NCBI GenBank assembly: GCA_028280515.1 | Contig: JANQLP010000075.1 | Location: 1-43,106, forward strand | Direction: 5' to 3' | DNA length: 43,106 nucleotides | Source of the DNA: Hyphomicrobiales bacterium | GTDB taxonomy: Bacteria; Pseudomonadota; Alphaproteobacteria; Rhizobiales; Methyloligellaceae | Shown here: positions 7,933-17,558 of the stretch, one piece after another | Layout of the letters: each line of letters begins with the position of its first letter | Position numbering within the stretch: position 1 is the stretch's first letter | Made by a program: the position numbers and the translations under genes | Notes under the pieces: generated by a model | Database searches by the model: none | What the model saw: the letters and a program-made list of their open reading frames with translations, nothing else | Told to the model about the DNA's origin: nothing

Positions 7933-8763
7933 ATGAGCAAGTTCCGCAAAGCGATCATTGTTGCAGCCGCCCTGACCTTGGGCCAAACCGTCACCGCGAA
8001 TGCCGCCGACCTCCTGCCGCCGCCGGTCGTCGCGCCTGTGCCGATTCCGGAACCCATTTCGGCGCCGGGTGCATTCTATCTGCGCAGCTTCATCGGCATG
8101 ACCAATCAGGAAGTCGATGACATTACCAACGAGTTCATCGCGCAAGGCAATTTTACGATCATCGATCTCGACTTCGACAGCTCGCCGTTCATCGGCCTCG
8201 GCTTCGGTTACGAGTATTCCGATAAGTTCCGTTTTGACGTGACCGGTGAATATCGCGGCAAGTCCGATTTCACGGGGCTGGATACTTACACCGACGGGGT
8301 AAATTTCTTTACCAATGAATATACGGCCCGAAAGTCGGAGTGGCTGTTCCTGGCCAACGGCTATTGGGACATCGGAACCTGGCATGGCTTCACGCCGTAT
8401 GTCGGCGCCGGTATCGGCACGGCCGCCATATCTATCGACGGCTTCAAGGACGTCAACCTGGTCAACAACGGACTGGCCTTCGCCAGCGATAACACAGAGT
8501 GGAACTTCGCCTGGGCGTTGCACGCCGGTTTCTCGTACGATCTCACGGACGATCTGAAGTTCGACTTCGGTTACCGCTATACCGATCTCGGCGATGCCAA
8601 GACGGGAACGGTCCGCACCTACGATCCATCGGTCGGCCCGTTCGGTCCGACGAAGTTCAAGGACATCACCTCGCACGACGTGCACGTCGGTCTGCGCTGG
8701 AGCTTCGGCGGAGGATGCTGCGCGGTCCCGGTCCACGAACCGGTTCCGATCAGCTACAAATAG
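7933..8763 (+). CDS. Outer-membrane beta-barrel protein (Omp25/porin-like family)
   Basis: A 276-residue protein with a clear Sec signal peptide (MSKFRKAIIVAAALTLGQTVTANA), then a Pro-rich linker (LLPPPVVAPVPIPEP). The mature part has alternating aromatic and polar strands typical of an eight-stranded barrel (FYLRSFIGMTNQ, FIGLGFGYEYSDKFRFDVTGEYR, HGFTPYVGAGIGTAAI, LKFDFGYRYTDLGDAKTG, SHDVHVGLRWSF). The end is unusual: a CC pair and VPVHEPVPISYK follow the last predicted strand (VGLRWSF), so the protein does not finish on the usual aromatic residue. A relative with the same linker and GYRY-LGDAKTG motif is at 26385. It interrupts the usual yebC-ruvC neighbourhood and has its own CtrA-type promoter and terminator. 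Confidence 0.9.
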   Translation: MSKFRKAIIVAAALTLGQTVTANAADLLPPPVVAPVPIPEPISAPGAFYLRSFIGMTNQEVDDITNEFIAQGNFTIIDLDFDSSPFIGLGFGYEYSDKFRFDVTGEYRGKSDFTGLDTYTDGVNFFTNEYTARKSEWLFLANGYWDIGTWHGFTPYVGAGIGTAAISIDGFKDVNLVNNGLAFASDNTEWNFAWALHAGFSYDLTDDLKFDFGYRYTDLGDAKTGTVRTYDPSVGPFGPTKFKDITSHDVHVGLRWSFGGGCCAVPVHEPVPISYK

Positions 8764-8803
8764 TCTCGATTGGGCGCATAGTTTCGGTTAGGCGCATAGT
8801 CTG

Positions 8804-8837
8804 ACGGCCGGGTGCGGGAAACCGCGCCCGGCCGTTT
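8804..8837 (+). terminator. Rho-independent terminator of the outer-membrane protein gene
   Basis: CGGCCGGGTGCGG-GAAA-CCGCGCCCGGCCG forms a 13-bp stem with a GAAA tetraloop and one G-U pair, followed by TTTT. Confidence 0.88.
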
Positions 8838-8944
8838 TGCGTGGCTGACCTGAGCGAAGCTACCCCGTTAACCTCTCCCGTGGCACACTCGCCGGGTGAT
8901 TCGTTCCGGGTTTGTCCGCTTCATCGCTCCGAGGGGTTCAGCGC

Positions 8945-9448
8945 TTGAACAGTTCCGTCCGCATCATCGGCATCGACCCGGGCCTGCGGCGCACCGGGTG
9001 GGGCGTTATCGAGAGTGACGGCCACAGGCTGGCCTATGTCGCGAGCGGAACGGTGGTTTCCATCGCAAAGGACACGCTTGCCGAACGCCTCGTTCAGCTC
9101 TTCGAGGGCATGAACACGGTGCTCGCGGCATGGGTGCCCGCGGAAGCCGCGGTCGAGAACACGTTCGTCAACAAGGATGCGGGAGCCACCCTGAAACTCG
9201 GTCAGGCGCGGGGGATCGCGCTTGTCAGCCCGGCGCTGGCGGGTCTCCCGGTGAGCGAGTATGCGCCCAACATGGTCAAGAAGACGGTGGTCGGAACGGG
9301 CCATGCCGGAAAGGACCAGATCCGCGCCATGATCGGCCACCTCTTGCCCCGGGCGACGCCGGACAGCGAGGACGAGGCGGATGCGCTGGCGATCGCCATC
9401 ACCCATGCCCATCACCGCACGCGGGCCAGTCTGGAGGCGGCGGAATGA
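8945..9448 (+). CDS. ruvC: Crossover junction endodeoxyribonuclease RuvC
   Basis: A 167-residue Holliday-junction resolvase that cleaves junctions within the RuvABC complex. Acidic catalytic residues are visible: Asp11 in IIGIDPG, Glu71 in [11 protein letters not shown], and Asp143/Asp146 in [11 protein letters not shown]. There is no ATG near the family start. I chose TTG at 8945 (then [12 protein letters not shown]) because GAGGGG lies eight bases upstream; a TTG at 8912 would add 11 residues not expected in RuvC. The stop overlaps the ruvA start (ATGA), so ruvCAB is translationally coupled. Confidence 0.95.
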   Translation: MNSSVRIIGIDPGLRRTGWGVIESDGHRLAYVASGTVVSIAKDTLAERLVQLFEGMNTVLAAWVPAEAAVENTFVNKDAGATLKLGQARGIALVSPALAGLPVSEYAPNMVKKTVVGTGHAGKDQIRAMIGHLLPRATPDSEDEADALAIAITHAHHRTRASLEAAE

Positions 9449-10065
9449 TCGGCAAGCTGAAAGGCCTGATCGACGCCTTCGGCGAGGACTGGGTGCTCCT
9501 CGACGTGGGCGGCGTGTGCTACGAGGTGCATTGCTCGCCGCGCACCCTTGGCAGTCTGCCGCAGGTGGGCGAGGCGGCGACGCTCGCCATCGAAACCCAC
9601 GTCCGCGAAGACCAGATCAAGCTGTTCGGCTTTGCGACCGATGCGGAGCGCGCCTGGTTTCGCTTGCTGCAGAGCGTACAGGGCGTCGGTGCCAAGGTGG
9701 CGCTGGCCGTGCTCGGCACGCTGTCGCCGCAGGATATGGCGAACGCGGTCGCCCTGCAGGACAAGGCACAGGTTGCGCGTTCACCGGGCGTTGGGCCGAA
9801 GGTTGCGCAGCGCATCGTCTCCGAACTCAAGGACAAGATTCCGAACATGGTCTTGTCCGGCCAGCCGGGTGCGGCCATCGCCGAGGTCGGCGCGGAGCCC
9901 GCGCCGGAAGCGCCGGCAGCCGCCGACGCGGTCTCGGCGCTCACCAATCTCGGCTACGCCCATGCCCAGGCCGCCGCGGCCATCGCCGCCGCGCAGCGCA
10001 AGGTGGGTGAGGAAAGCGAAACCGCCGAGCTTATCCGGCTCGGTCTGAAGGAGCTGGCCTCATGA
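9445..10065 (+). CDS. ruvA: Holliday junction DNA helicase subunit RuvA
   Basis: A 206-residue protein that binds four-way junctions as a tetramer and loads RuvB. Domain I ([30 protein letters not shown]) is an OB fold. Domain II holds two helix-hairpin-helix motifs ([21 protein letters not shown] and [22 protein letters not shown]). A flexible Pro/Ala linker then leads to the C-terminal domain III ([19 protein letters not shown]) that contacts RuvB. It starts with the ATGA overlap on ruvC and ends in an ATGA overlap with ruvB. Confidence 0.97.
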   Translation: MIGKLKGLIDAFGEDWVLLDVGGVCYEVHCSPRTLGSLPQVGEAATLAIETHVREDQIKLFGFATDAERAWFRLLQSVQGVGAKVALAVLGTLSPQDMANAVALQDKAQVARSPGVGPKVAQRIVSELKDKIPNMVLSGQPGAAIAEVGAEPAPEAPAAADAVSALTNLGYAHAQAAAAIAAAQRKVGEESETAELIRLGLKELAS

Positions 10066-11108
10066 CCGACCGTCCTGTTGAAATGGCGCGCACGCCAGGG
10101 GACGAAGGGGAAATGTCCCTGCGTCCTCAGATGCTTGGCGAGTTTATCGGCCAGCGGCGTGTTTGCGACAATCTGAAAGTGTTTATCGAGTCCGCGAAGA
10201 CGCGGGGCGAATCCATGGACCATGTGCTGTTCGCCGGTCCGCCAGGTCTCGGCAAGACGACGCTGGCCCAGATCGTCGCCCGCGAACTCGGCGTGAACTT
10301 CCGTGCCACCTCTGGTCCGGTCATCGCCAAGGCGGGCGATCTGGCGGCCTTGCTCACCAACCTGGAAGAGCGCGACGTGTTGTTCATCGACGAGATTCAC
10401 CGTCTCAACCCGGCGGTCGAGGAAATCCTCTATCCGGCCATGGAGGATTTCGAGCTCGATCTCATTATCGGCGAAGGGCCGGCCGCGCGCTCGGTCCGGA
10501 TCGACCTGGCGAAGTTCACCCTGGTTGGCGCCACCACGCGCGCGGGACTGTTGACCACGCCGCTGCGTGACCGCTTCGGAATTCCGGTCAGACTCAATTT
10601 CTACGAACCGCACGAACTGGAAGAGGTGGTGCAGCGCGGCAGCCGTGTGCTCGGCCTGCCCATGAACGACGCAGGCGCGCGCGAGATCGCGCGGCGCTCA
10701 CGCGGAACGCCGCGTATCGCCGGGCGCTTGCTGCGCCGCGTGCGGGACTTCGCCACCCACGAAGACGCGCAACTCGTCGACGCGAAGGTCGCGGACCGCG
10801 CCCTGCGGCAGCTTGAGGTGGACGCGGCGGGCCTCGATGCCCTCGATCACCGGTATCTGCGGTGCATCGCCGAGAATTACGCGGGCGGACCTGTCGGGAT
10901 CGAGACGATCTCCGCTGCTTTGTCGGAACCGCGCGATGCGCTGGAGGAGATTGTCGAGCCGTTTCTGCTGCAGCAGGGGTTCATTTCGCGCACGCCGCGC
11001 GGACGCATGCTCACCCAACAGGCCTTCGTCCATATCGGTCTCGCCGCGCCGAAGGGATTTGAAGGAACGCAAATGGGCATGTTCCCGAATGACGAGGCCG
11101 AACGCTGA
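10062..11108 (+). CDS. ruvB: Holliday junction branch-migration ATPase RuvB
   Basis: A 348-residue hexameric AAA+ motor that drives branch migration. Walker A GPPGLGKT is at residues 59-66, Walker B LFIDEIHR follows at about 108-115, sensor 1 is [20 protein letters not shown], and the C-terminal winged helix contains [17 protein letters not shown]. Length and start ([10 protein letters not shown]) are normal. It is the third gene of ruvCAB and is followed after 70 bases by a phosphoesterase gene. Confidence 0.98.
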   Translation: MTDRPVEMARTPGDEGEMSLRPQMLGEFIGQRRVCDNLKVFIESAKTRGESMDHVLFAGPPGLGKTTLAQIVARELGVNFRATSGPVIAKAGDLAALLTNLEERDVLFIDEIHRLNPAVEEILYPAMEDFELDLIIGEGPAARSVRIDLAKFTLVGATTRAGLLTTPLRDRFGIPVRLNFYEPHELEEVVQRGSRVLGLPMNDAGAREIARRSRGTPRIAGRLLRRVRDFATHEDAQLVDAKVADRALRQLEVDAAGLDALDHRYLRCIAENYAGGPVGIETISAALSEPRDALEEIVEPFLLQQGFISRTPRGRMLTQQAFVHIGLAAPKGFEGTQMGMFPNDEAER

Positions 11109-11178
11109 CGCCGCCATCTCCTTAACCGTTGCAGCTTATCTGCTGGCGAACAGCAAGCGGGCCTCCTAAATACCACCC

Positions 11179-12087
11179 ATGATTTCCCGCCGGACCTTCC
11201 TCAGAGCTTTTGGCGCGATGCTGGTCGCCGGTGTCGGGCTCGGCGGCTATGCCTTCGGCGTCGAGCCCCTTGTGCGGATGAGCGTGACCCGCTACCGGCT
11301 CACACCGCCGCGCTGGCCGCGCGACCTGAAGCTGCGCATGGCCGTCCTTGCCGACATACATGCGTGCGACCCGTGGATGACCTTGCAGCGCGTCGAGAAG
11401 ATCGTCACGGCGACGAACCGCTTGACGCCGGATATGGTCTTTCTCCTTGGCGACTATGTCGCCGGCATGCGCTGGGTCACCGAGTACGTTCCGTCCAGCC
11501 AGTGGTCTGCGGCACTTGCCGAACTGAAAGCGCCGCTCGGCGTGCATGCGGTGCTCGGCAATCACGACTGGTGGGAGGACAGGGCCGCGCAACAACGCCA
11601 ACAGGGCCCGACAATCGCAGGCAAGGCACTGGAGGATGTGGGAATACCGGTCTACGAGAACGACGCGGTGCGGCTGGAAAAAGACGGACAGGCCTTCTGG
11701 CTTGCGGGACTTGGCGATCAACTGGCTTTCCTGACGCGCAACAAGCTGGGACAGCGATGCTGTCGCGGGGTCGACGATCTGCCGGGCACGCTGGCCAAGG
11801 TTACGGACGACGCGCCGGTCGTTCTGCTTGCGCACGAGCCCGACATTTTCCCAAAGGTACCGGATCGGGTTTCACTCACGATCGCCGGTCACACCCATGC
11901 CGGACAGGTCCGGCTTTTCGGCTATTCGCCTGTCGTTCCGTCGCGCTACGGCAATCGTTACGCCTACGGTCATGTGGTAGAGGAGGGGCGGAACCTGATC
12001 GTATCGGGTGGGCTCGGCACGAGCATCATGCCGGTGCGCTTCGGCGCGCCGCCCGAGATTGTCATGGTCGAGCTTGGGGAGGCCTGA
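11179..12087 (+). CDS. Exported metallophosphoesterase (YaeI/YkuE-like)
   Basis: A 302-residue calcineurin-like phosphoesterase with a twin-arginine signal (MISRRTFLRAFGAMLVAG), so it is probably folded before export and acts in the periplasm or on the membrane. Metal ligands are in family order: LADIHACDPW (residues 57-66), LLGDYVAG, LGNHDWWED, LAHEPD and IAGHTHAGQVRLFGYSP. This pattern fits the YaeI/YkuE group, members of which have been linked to lipid phosphodiester hydrolysis; LpxH-like activity has not been shown for this sequence. It sits between ruvB and ybgC and may be read with either. Confidence 0.9.
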   Translation: MISRRTFLRAFGAMLVAGVGLGGYAFGVEPLVRMSVTRYRLTPPRWPRDLKLRMAVLADIHACDPWMTLQRVEKIVTATNRLTPDMVFLLGDYVAGMRWVTEYVPSSQWSAALAELKAPLGVHAVLGNHDWWEDRAAQQRQQGPTIAGKALEDVGIPVYENDAVRLEKDGQAFWLAGLGDQLAFLTRNKLGQRCCRGVDDLPGTLAKVTDDAPVVLLAHEPDIFPKVPDRVSLTIAGHTHAGQVRLFGYSPVVPSRYGNRYAYGHVVEEGRNLIVSGGLGTSIMPVRFGAPPEIVMVELGEA

Positions 12088-12094
12088 AGGACCC

Positions 12095-12580
12095 GTGGAC
12101 GAGATTAAGGGAACTGCGCAGACGCGCTGGCCCGATCTGGCCGGCCGGATCGAAGGCGGGCACCACATTCTGCCCGTTCGCGTCTACCACGAGGACACGG
12201 ACTTCACCGGCCTCGTCTATCACGCGAATTTCCTGAAGTTCTGCGAGCGCGCGCGCTCCGACATGGTGCGGCTCGCCGGCGTCAGCCAGACCGCCCTTTT
12301 TTCCGGCGAGGGGGATGTGGAGCCGGCAGCCTTCGTCGTCCGGCACATGGATATCGATTTCCTCAAGCCCGCCCGCATGAACGATCTCCTGGAGGTTGTC
12401 ACCTCGGTCGCCGATCTCGGCGGCGCGACGATGACCCTGCTTCAGGAGGTCATGCGCGAGGATAGCGTCATCGCCCGGCTTCACGTGAAAATCGTGTTGG
12501 TCAGCGCGTCGGGCAAGGTGATGCGTTTGGACACGCTGGTTCGTGCCGCGTTTGAACGTTTCGTTAACGAAGAAGTCTGA
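12095..12580 (+). CDS. ybgC: Tol-Pal-associated acyl-CoA thioesterase YbgC
   Basis: A 161-residue hotdog-fold thioesterase encoded at the head of the tol-pal cluster. The signature VYHEDTDFTGLVYHANFLKFCERARSDM carries the catalytic Asp region typical of YbgC (4HBT). The only good start is a GTG at 12095 with AAGG four bases upstream. YbgC hydrolyses acyl-CoA thioesters and in E. coli associates with phospholipid synthesis proteins; its link to Tol-Pal is genetic rather than mechanistic. It follows the phosphoesterase gene by seven bases. Confidence 0.93.
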   Translation: MDEIKGTAQTRWPDLAGRIEGGHHILPVRVYHEDTDFTGLVYHANFLKFCERARSDMVRLAGVSQTALFSGEGDVEPAAFVVRHMDIDFLKPARMNDLLEVVTSVADLGGATMTLLQEVMREDSVIARLHVKIVLVSASGKVMRLDTLVRAAFERFVNEEV

Positions 12581-12740
12581 CCCTGCGAATGATCAGGATT
12601 TCTGGTCGCGCGCGGGGGTGCGCGCACTTGGGTCGTGCCACAAGTCCTAGTTTGGTCACAAAAGCGTTTCACACCTCGCCCGCGTGAGGCACGCGCGTTC
12701 GGGAGGGGCGGGACGCAGCAAAAAACCAGCGGGAAGCCCT

Positions 12741-13454
12741 ATGAATCCGGTGGAAGTAACCACAGCGGCAGCGCCTGCCATGCAGGCGGATCTGTCCATT
12801 GTCGGACTTTTTCTCCAGGCCCATTTCGTCGTGCAACTTGTCATGGTCGGGCTCGTTGCGGCGTCGGTCTGGAGTTGGGCGATCATTGCCGACAAGCTCG
12901 TCCTGTTCTCGCGCACGCGCGACGAAACCGACAGCTTCGAAGAGGTGTTCTGGTCCGGACAGTCGCTTGAGGAGCTCTATCAGAACATCGGCAACAATCC
13001 GGTTCGTTCCATGGCGGCGTTGTTCGTCGCGGCCATGCGCGAATGGAAGCGCACGGTGGAGGCTTCACCGAAACCGCTTGCCGGTCTGCAGATGCGGGTC
13101 GAGAAGGTGCTCGACGTGGCGATGTCGCGCGAGGTCGACCGGCTGGAACGGCGATTGCTGTTTCTGGCGACGGTCGGCGCCACGGCGCCCTTTATCGGCC
13201 TGTTCGGCACGGTTTGGGGCATTATGACCTCGTTTCAGGCGATCGCCGCGGCCAAGACCACCAACCTCGCCGTCGTGGCGCCCGGCATTGCCGAGGCACT
13301 GTTCGCAACCGCGCTCGGGCTGCTCGCTGCGATCCCGGCGGTCATTTTCTACAACAAGTTCACCCATGAAGTGGCGCGCCACGCGCAACGCCTGGAAGGC
13401 TTCGCAGATGAGTTTTCCGCAATCTTGTCGCGCCAGATGGACGCGAGGAACTGA
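12741..13454 (+). CDS. tolQ: Tol-Pal system proton channel subunit TolQ
   Basis: A 237-residue inner-membrane protein of the MotA/TolQ/ExbB family. Three membrane segments are visible: [30 protein letters not shown] (about 17-46), [23 protein letters not shown] and [27 protein letters not shown]. With TolR it uses the proton gradient to energise TolA. The ATG at 12741 is preceded by GGGAAG. The 160 bases between ybgC and tolQ may hold a promoter, but I see no clear boxes. Confidence 0.96.
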   Translation: MNPVEVTTAAAPAMQADLSIVGLFLQAHFVVQLVMVGLVAASVWSWAIIADKLVLFSRTRDETDSFEEVFWSGQSLEELYQNIGNNPVRSMAALFVAAMREWKRTVEASPKPLAGLQMRVEKVLDVAMSREVDRLERRLLFLATVGATAPFIGLFGTVWGIMTSFQAIAAAKTTNLAVVAPGIAEALFATALGLLAAIPAVIFYNKFTHEVARHAQRLEGFADEFSAILSRQMDARN

Positions 13455-13474
13455 CCCGTGAACGGAGGTGAATG

Positions 13475-13921
13475 ATGGGTGCGATGTTCGGTGGCGGATA
13501 TCTCCGGCGGCGCAGCCGGGCGGGCCGCAACTACAAACCGATGGCGGAGATCAACGTCACGCCGTTTGTCGACGTCATGCTCGTGCTGCTGGTGATTTTC
13601 ATGGTTGCGGCGCCACTTCTGACGGTCGGTGTGCCGGTCGATTTGCCCAAGGCCGACGCCAAACAGTTGCAGGGGGACAAGGAGCCATTGACCGTATCGA
13701 TCACCGGTTCCGGCACCGTGTTCCTGCAGGAGACGGAAATCGGCTTGAACGAAATTGTGCCAAAACTCGTTGCTATCACCAACGCCGGGTACGAGGAGCG
13801 CATATTCGTGCGCGGGGATCGCGGGACGGACTACGGCACGATCATGAAGGTGATGGGCACCATCGCCGAAGCCGGATTTCGCCGGATTGCGCTCGTCACG
13901 GAAGCGGAAGACCAGCTTTAG
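13475..13921 (+). CDS. tolR: Tol-Pal system protein TolR
   Basis: A 148-residue ExbD/TolR protein with one N-terminal membrane helix (INVTPFVDVMLVLLVIFMVAAPLLTVG) containing the conserved proton-path Asp in FVDVMLVLL, then a periplasmic domain (EAGFRRIALVTEAED). Two adjacent ATGs exist. The strong site GGAGGTG at 13464-13470 suits the second (13475) better than the first (13472). It follows tolQ by about 20 bases. Confidence 0.95.
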   Translation: MGAMFGGGYLRRRSRAGRNYKPMAEINVTPFVDVMLVLLVIFMVAAPLLTVGVPVDLPKADAKQLQGDKEPLTVSITGSGTVFLQETEIGLNEIVPKLVAITNAGYEERIFVRGDRGTDYGTIMKVMGTIAEAGFRRIALVTEAEDQL

Positions 13922-13933
13922 AGATGTGGCTTG

Positions 13934-14821
13934 ATGGGAAACGGCCTGATCATATCGCTTATTCTGCACCTGGCTGTCCTTTTCAGCATCGTTGCCGTGT
14001 TTCCGTCGTCGTCCCCGCTGCCGGCGAAGTCGACACCGTTGCCGGTTGATCTCGTCACGCAGGCCGAGTTGACGAAGACAAAGGCTGGCGACCGCAAGGC
14101 CAAGGCCGATGCCGGAAAGGTTGAGAAGAAGCCTGAACCGGCGAAAAAGCAGGCGGAAAAGAAGACGAAGAAGACCAAGGCCACGCAGACCAAGACGGCG
14201 AAGGCGCCGGTGCCCGTACGCAAACCGAAGCCGAAGAAGGCGGAAGCCGCGCCCAAGCCGGTCAAAAAGCCGGCGAAAGCCAAGCCGAAACCGAAGCCCA
14301 AGCCCAAAAAGGTGGTCAAGAAACCGGTGAAGAAGCCGGCGAAGGTCGCGTCCAAGCCAAATCCCAGGCCCAAGGCGAAAAAGAACTTCGATCCCGACAA
14401 GATCGCCGCACTCCTGAACAAGGTACCGGACGCCGGACCGCAGACAACCGCATCGACGCAGCCGGCGGACAAGCCGGAACCGGCGCGGGGCCGTGCATCC
14501 GGACAGGACCTTACAATGAGCTACAACGAGCTCGACGCGCTGCGCTCGCGGATCTCGCAGTGCTGGAACCCGCCGGTCGGCGGGCTCGGTGCCGAAGCCA
14601 TTCGTGTAAGGCTGCGTTTGCAGTTGAGCCAGGACGGAACGCTGACGACGACACCGCAGGTGGTTAACACGATGGCGTCGCCGTTCTTTCAGGCAGCGGC
14701 CGACGCCGCGGTGCGCGCGGTCATGCTGTGTCAGCCCTATAGGGAGCTGCCCGCGAGAAAGTATGCGTTGTGGCGCGATATGATCCTGAACTTTGATCCA
14801 CGGGAGATGTTTGGCGGATGA
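13934..14821 (+). CDS. tolA: Tol-Pal system protein TolA
   Basis: A 295-residue inner-membrane-anchored protein that spans the periplasm and links TolQR to TolB/Pal. The order is one membrane helix ([20 protein letters not shown], about 4-23), a long Lys/Pro/Ala-rich rod (about 40-160) with [14 protein letters not shown]-type repeats, then a TonB/TolA-like C-terminal domain ([22 protein letters not shown] onward). Low-complexity rods are normal for TolA. The ATG at 13934 follows an in-frame TTG, and the ATG is preferred. It ends in an ATGA overlap with tolB. Confidence 0.92.
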   Translation: MGNGLIISLILHLAVLFSIVAVFPSSSPLPAKSTPLPVDLVTQAELTKTKAGDRKAKADAGKVEKKPEPAKKQAEKKTKKTKATQTKTAKAPVPVRKPKPKKAEAAPKPVKKPAKAKPKPKPKPKKVVKKPVKKPAKVASKPNPRPKAKKNFDPDKIAALLNKVPDAGPQTTASTQPADKPEPARGRASGQDLTMSYNELDALRSRISQCWNPPVGGLGAEAIRVRLRLQLSQDGTLTTTPQVVNTMASPFFQAAADAAVRAVMLCQPYRELPARKYALWRDMILNFDPREMFGG

Positions 14822-16170
14822 TGCATGTCACTGAAACGACGGGACGTCTCGATTTGGCGACGGCGATTGCCGGCGCGCTCCTGGTCCTCATGGCGATTGC
14901 GTGGCCGTTGCGCGCCGCGCACGCGGTGCTGGAAGTGGACATCACCAGGGGCAACCTGAAGCCGATCCCGATCGCCATTCCGACATTCAACGGCGACAGC
15001 CTGAACGACCAGAAGCTGGGCAACGATATTGCCGGCGTGGTGATTGCCGATCTTGAACGGTCGGGACTGTTCAAGCTGGTGGACCCTGCCGCCTATATCG
15101 AGCGCATCACCAATCTGAGCCAGGCCCCGCGTTTCGGCGACTGGCGCACGATCAAGGCGGAGGCTTTGCTCGTCGGCCGCATCACCCATGAGGCGAGCGG
15201 CCGGCTCAAGGCCGAGTTCCGCCTTTGGGATATCTTCGCCGGACGGCAGCTTGCCGGCCAGCAGTTCTTCACCAATTCCCGCAACTGGCGGCGCGTGGGG
15301 CATCTCATTGCCGATGCCGTCTACGAACGGCTGACCGGCGAAAAGGGCTATTTCGACACGCGCATCGTCTTCGTCGACGAGACGGGCCCGAAGAACGCGC
15401 GCGTGAAGCGTCTCGCGATCATGGATCAGGACGGGCACAATGTGCGCATGCTGACCAACGGGCAGGCGCTCGTGCTGACACCTCGGTTCAGCCCGTCGAG
15501 CCAGGAAGTGACCTACCTTTCCTATGAAGACGGGCGTCCGCGCGTCTATTTGTTGAACATCGACACCGGACAGCGGGAGATTGTCGGGGACTTCCCGAAC
15601 ATGTCGTTTGCCCCGCGCTTCTCGCCGAGCGGGCAGCAGATCATCATGAGCCTGCAGGAGGGCGGCAACGCCAACATCTACAAGATGGATCTGCGCACAC
15701 GCCGGACGACACGGCTGACGAATAGCCCGGCGATCGATACCGCGCCGAGCTTTTCACCGGACGGGCGGCGAATCGTATTCGAGTCGGATCGAACAGGGAA
15801 TCAGCAGCTTTTTGTCATGAATGCAGACGGCAGCGGCCAAAAACGCGTCAGCTTCGGCGAAGGACGGTATTCGACCCCTGTTTGGTCGCCGCGGGGTGAC
15901 CTGATTGCATTCACCAAGAAGCTCGGCCCGAATTTCCTGATTGGCGTGATGAGGCCGGACGGATCCGGGGAGCGCATCCTGACAGAGGGTTTCCACAATG
16001 AGGGGCCGACCTGGTCGCCGAATGGACGTGTTCTCATGTTTTTCCGCGAGTCACCGGGCGAAACCGGAGGCGCGCGTCTCTATACCATTGATTTAACTGG
16101 ATATAATGAGCGCCCGGTCGCCACGCCGTCATTTGGCTCGGATCCGGCCTGGTCACCGCTAATCAATTGA
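14818..16170 (+). CDS. tolB: Tol-Pal system beta-propeller protein TolB
   Basis: A 450-residue periplasmic protein that binds Pal. A signal peptide (hydrophobic about 14-35, likely cleavage after AHA) precedes [19 protein letters not shown], the family's mature start, which in E. coli is the TolA box region. The N-terminal alpha/beta domain is followed by a propeller with repeated TPRFSP-, APRFSPSG-, [13 protein letters not shown]- and [13 protein letters not shown]-type blades. It starts inside the tolA stop (ATGA overlap). Confidence 0.97.
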   Translation: MMHVTETTGRLDLATAIAGALLVLMAIAWPLRAAHAVLEVDITRGNLKPIPIAIPTFNGDSLNDQKLGNDIAGVVIADLERSGLFKLVDPAAYIERITNLSQAPRFGDWRTIKAEALLVGRITHEASGRLKAEFRLWDIFAGRQLAGQQFFTNSRNWRRVGHLIADAVYERLTGEKGYFDTRIVFVDETGPKNARVKRLAIMDQDGHNVRMLTNGQALVLTPRFSPSSQEVTYLSYEDGRPRVYLLNIDTGQREIVGDFPNMSFAPRFSPSGQQIIMSLQEGGNANIYKMDLRTRRTTRLTNSPAIDTAPSFSPDGRRIVFESDRTGNQQLFVMNADGSGQKRVSFGEGRYSTPVWSPRGDLIAFTKKLGPNFLIGVMRPDGSGERILTEGFHNEGPTWSPNGRVLMFFRESPGETGGARLYTIDLTGYNERPVATPSFGSDPAWSPLIN

Positions 16171-16397
16171 CTTCTCGACACTTGTCCATCCGGGCGCCGT
16201 TTTCCCCCGATTTCGGCTTGATCGCATGTGGGGCGATCATTAACGTTCCCGATTGGGGTTGAGATTCGGGCGTTGCATTTTGGCACCATGTGTCACGTAA
16301 AAAACCTTCTGAAGTGCAGTCCGTCCTTGATCTGAAGCCTCCACGTCGGTACACGCGAAGGTGGCTTTTGCCGATTTAGACAAGAGGAGAGAAGACC

Positions 16398-16541
16398 ATG
16401 CAGGGTTTGAAAGGCGTGATCGTTGTCACTGCTATCGTGGCAACCGCCGCTGCTCTGGGTGCTTGCCGTAAGCATGTGGGTGGCGCGCCGATGAAAATCG
16501 GCGCTGCGGACGTCACGGTTGAGCAGGCTGTCCGCAAGTAA
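16398..16541 (+). CDS. Small 47-residue lipoprotein in the tol-pal locus
   Basis: A short gene between tolB and pal. The protein starts MQGLKGVIVVTAIVATAA and continues ALGAC at residues 19-23, a plausible signal-peptidase II lipobox with the lipid-bearing Cys at 23. The mature part is only 25 residues (CRKHVGGAPMKIG to the C-terminal AVRK) and is basic. The residue after Cys is Arg rather than Asp, so outer-membrane sorting is expected. The ATG has a GGAG eight bases upstream (GAGGAGAGAAGACC). I do not recognise the family. It resembles entericidin-sized lipoproteins only in size. The locus suggests an envelope role, but that is inference. Confidence 0.72.
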   Translation: MQGLKGVIVVTAIVATAAALGACRKHVGGAPMKIGAADVTVEQAVRK

Positions 16542-16806
16542 TTGCGGGCGATCACAATAAGAAAGCCTCTCAAGCGGGGGGAATCCTCGCGAAGATGGAT
16601 TAGCTGGATGCCGTGTCGCCAGAGCCTTCTGCGAAGGCGTCCACGGCGTTCCAGCGCCGTCTTCCAGAGTTAACGGAACTCCGGTTCCTGCTGCTGAATA
16701 TGATTGCGAGACCTCGAATTTGGCGCGCCGACGCGCAATAAGGTTTCGTTAAGACTTTGCGATCTACGCTGATCTCAGGGTCCACAGCAGATCAGGAGTA
16801 TGGGGT

Positions 16807-17319
16807 ATGCGCTGTGAGAACAGCTGGGCGCGCGCCGCGACCGTGGCGGGCGTTTTTCTTTTTGCGGCCGGGGTCGCCGCATGTTCCAAAAAACCAACAC
16901 AATCGCCGAACATGGCGATCGGGCAAGCCGGCCTTGGGCCGGCACAGCCGGGATCGGCGCGCGACTTTGCCGTCAATGCCGGCGACAAGGTGTATTTCAC
17001 GGTCGACAGCTCTTCGCTGAGCGCTCAGGCCAAATCGACGCTGCGCGCGCAGGCCACCTGGCTCAACCGCTATCCGCAATACGGTGTGACAATTGAGGGA
17101 CACGCCGATGAGCGCGGCACGCGCGAGTACAATATCGCGCTCGGTGCGCGGCGCGCCGCCGCGGTCCGCTCCTATCTGGCCAGCCTCGGCGTCAATGCGC
17201 GCCGTCTGAGGACGATTTCCTATGGCAAGGAACGCCCGGTCGCGGTGTGCAACAACGCTTCCTGCTGGTCGCAGAACCGCCGTGCGGTCACCGTGCTGAA
17301 CGGGCGCGCGGGCAGCTGA
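16807..17319 (+). CDS. pal: Peptidoglycan-associated lipoprotein Pal
   Basis: A 170-residue outer-membrane lipoprotein that anchors the outer membrane to peptidoglycan. The signal peptide ends in the lipobox VAAC with Cys26. The OmpA-like domain follows: VYFTVDSSSLSAQAKSTL, then the meso-DAP-binding region IEGHADERGTREYNIALGARRAAAV, and ISYGKERP near the end. GGAG seven bases upstream supports the ATG at 16807. It is separated from tolB by about 640 bases that also hold the small lipoprotein gene, so pal probably has its own promoter. Confidence 0.97.
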   Translation: MRCENSWARAATVAGVFLFAAGVAACSKKPTQSPNMAIGQAGLGPAQPGSARDFAVNAGDKVYFTVDSSSLSAQAKSTLRAQATWLNRYPQYGVTIEGHADERGTREYNIALGARRAAAVRSYLASLGVNARRLRTISYGKERPVAVCNNASCWSQNRRAVTVLNGRAGS

Positions 17320-17348
17320 GCGCAGCCAATTCGCTTCATGCAATTCTG

Positions 17349-17375
17349 ATGGTGCGGCATGTGTGGCCGCACCAT
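17349..17375 (+). other. Perfect stem-loop between pal and cpoB
   Basis: ATGGTGCGGC and GCCGCACCAT form a perfect ten-base stem around a seven-base loop, 30 bases after the pal stop. No T-run follows, so it is either a weak terminator or an mRNA 3' stabiliser. Confidence 0.6.
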
Positions 17376-17558
17376 TCGTCACGAATGCCACCGCGACACT
17401 TCTCCATGCCGTCTCGTGAATGCTATTTGCGTGGAGCGTCTTGCCGTGTTCCGCGCATCACCTTAGTTTAGCCCCAAAATTTCCGAACGGTATTGCGTGA
17501 GGCACGGCGCGTTGCGAGCGCGCCCATTTCGCAACGGGTTTTCCATATTCGAACTGAC

